This document shows, one piece after another, positions 29,634 through 30,317 of a stretch of 30,317 nt of DNA. Under the pieces are notes generated by a model. The model worked only from the letters and a program-made list of their open reading frames with translations, was not told the origin of the DNA and searched no databases. Origin of the DNA: SIG351 sp045627045 (GTDB lineage: Bacteria; Bacillota; Clostridia; HGM11327); contig JAZQMY010000057.1 in NCBI GenBank assembly GCA_045627045.1, forward strand, positions 1 through 30,317. Reading direction: 5' to 3'. Numbering within the stretch: the stretch's first letter is position 1; the number at the start of each line of letters is the position of its first letter. The position numbers and the translations under genes were made by a program.

Positions 29634-30317
29634 TTACTTTTTCTTTGCCACAACGACGAATCTTCCGTCCTTTATGTGGTAATTGCAGGTAGAGAGGACA
29701 AGCAACGTATCGCCGTATTCTGCTGCCACGCCCGTGTCGTAGAGCGCAGAGTCCATTACCTGTTCCATATAGGCATCAAACATCACTTTGCTGCTGAGAT
29801 CGGTATATTCTTAGTACCGCAATCCTGTTTGCTCAGGCGTATAAATTCTGCTGGGAAAAGCAGCAGTGAGTTCATATTCGCCGTGTTCATAAAGCGTATC
29901 AAAGTTAATGGTCTTATGATTCTCCCAGTATGCCTCATCTGCATAATTCGGTAGCGACGCAAACATTGTACCATTGCTCATATGATGCCCGTAAATGATA
30001 TAGATGTCACCATCCTGCGTACATTCGCCATCAAGGAACGGTGTTCCGCTGGTCGAACTGCTCTTATCAAAAGCATGGCTGAGGTAGTACTGCGGATCTT
30101 GCGGTGTCTGCATCACCGGGTAATTGATAGCTGTACCTTCCACAGACAGCCATCCGAAGAAATCGTTGTTCTGCTTATACAGCTCAGCATATTCCGGCAG
30201 GCAGGTCTTGTCATTTGACGCCGCATCCGTTGTCTGCTCGCTGTCCCATGACTCCGGTTCCTTTTGGATTGGCGTAGTTTCTGGACCGGCTTGTTCAACG
30301 GTTTTAATAAGGTCATG
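29634..30317 (-). pseudogene. srtB: Class B sortase with an in-frame TAA (N-terminus beyond window)
   Basis: The minus-strand frame is open from the window edge to 29814, meets TAA at 29811-29813, then continues in the same frame for another 58 codons to TAA at 29634-29636. Both parts are sortase B: GWLSVEGTAINYPVMQ and YGHHM (catalytic His codon 29987-29985) lie before the stop. TLLVLSTC (catalytic Cys codon 29687-29685) and GRFVVVAKK (Arg codon 29663-29661) lie after it. No frameshift is present. A product ending at the first stop lacks Cys and Arg and would be inactive. Sortase B normally links proteins to the cell wall or builds surface structures. It could be a fresh nonsense mutation, a read-through stop or a sequencing error. 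Confidence 0.85.

Larger units (their letters stand above)
28985..30317. mobile_element. Edge of an integrative/transposable element (extends past window)
   Basis: From about 28985 the content changes from core genes to a small unknown gene, tnpV and a class B sortase, a mix typical of Tn4451-like or conjugative integrative elements of gut Firmicutes. No recombinase, relaxase or terminal repeat is visible in this window. The left border is therefore only bracketed between the CBS terminator (28949) and the first element gene (29023). Confidence 0.6.

Noticed and set aside
29811..29813. Selenocysteine or recoded stop in sortase B
   Set aside because: The codon is TAA, not TGA, and no recoding hairpin is evident; a nonsense mutation or sequence error is simpler.

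Overview
The window looks like chromosome from a Gram-positive, low-to-mid GC member of the Clostridia, probably an uncultured gut lineage. The grounds are: GAAAGGA- and GGAGG-type ribosome binding sites with sigma-A promoters (TTGACA/TATAAT and extended -10); a linked B12-type radical SAM / DUF2344 / RNase G set; a DUF6062 gene; a THF riboswitch ahead of a folT-type ECF transporter gene; a CdaA/CdaR pair; BspA-like and discoidin-like lipoproteins; and a TnpV-bearing mobile segment. A genus cannot be named from sequence alone.

Layout. (1) 1-2885, plus strand: a tandem family of at least three paralogous secreted lipoproteins (the first cut by the window edge), each with two F5/8C (discoidin)-like halves. 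(2) 2945-10302, minus strand: a housekeeping run transcribed as murA, DUF6062, tsaD, B12-type radical SAM protein, DUF2344, RNase G, ending at a bidirectional terminator facing the lipoproteins. (3) 10522-13808, minus: a three-gene carbohydrate operon (TIM-barrel isomerase/epimerase, Gfo/Idh/MocA oxidoreductase, SGNH acetylesterase). (4) 13984-17758, plus: SpoU/TrmH methyltransferase, tRNA-Glu(CTC), bipA/typA and a YgjV-like membrane protein. (5) 17858-19353: a divergent pair, DUF3343 and a cysteine desulfurase-like PLP enzyme. (6) 19394-23026, minus: a heterodimeric ABC exporter with one degenerate ATP site. (7) 23265-24695, minus: a BspA-like lipoprotein with an internal duplication. (8) 24919-27288, minus: folT, cdaA and cdaR behind a THF riboswitch. 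(9) 27471-28820, plus: a DUF21/CBS/CorC membrane protein. (10) about 28985-30317: the edge of an integrative element, with a small unknown gene, tnpV and a class B sortase gene broken by one in-frame TAA.

How the genes fit together. Most of the window is ordinary core genome. The parts most worth a second look are: the folate riboswitch whose P3 strand can instead form a terminator-like hairpin, apparently placing a c-di-AMP cyclase and its regulator downstream of folate control; the sortase B open frame that continues intact past its stop codon and holds its catalytic Cys and Arg only downstream of it; the lipoprotein paralog array; a tRNA-Glu terminator that leaves bipA with no visible promoter of its own; repeated use of TTG start codons; and structured repeats in the murA-DUF6062 gap and at the mobile-element border. 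No CRISPR array, rRNA or complete insertion sequence was seen, and I found no convincing wholly new defence or biosynthetic system.
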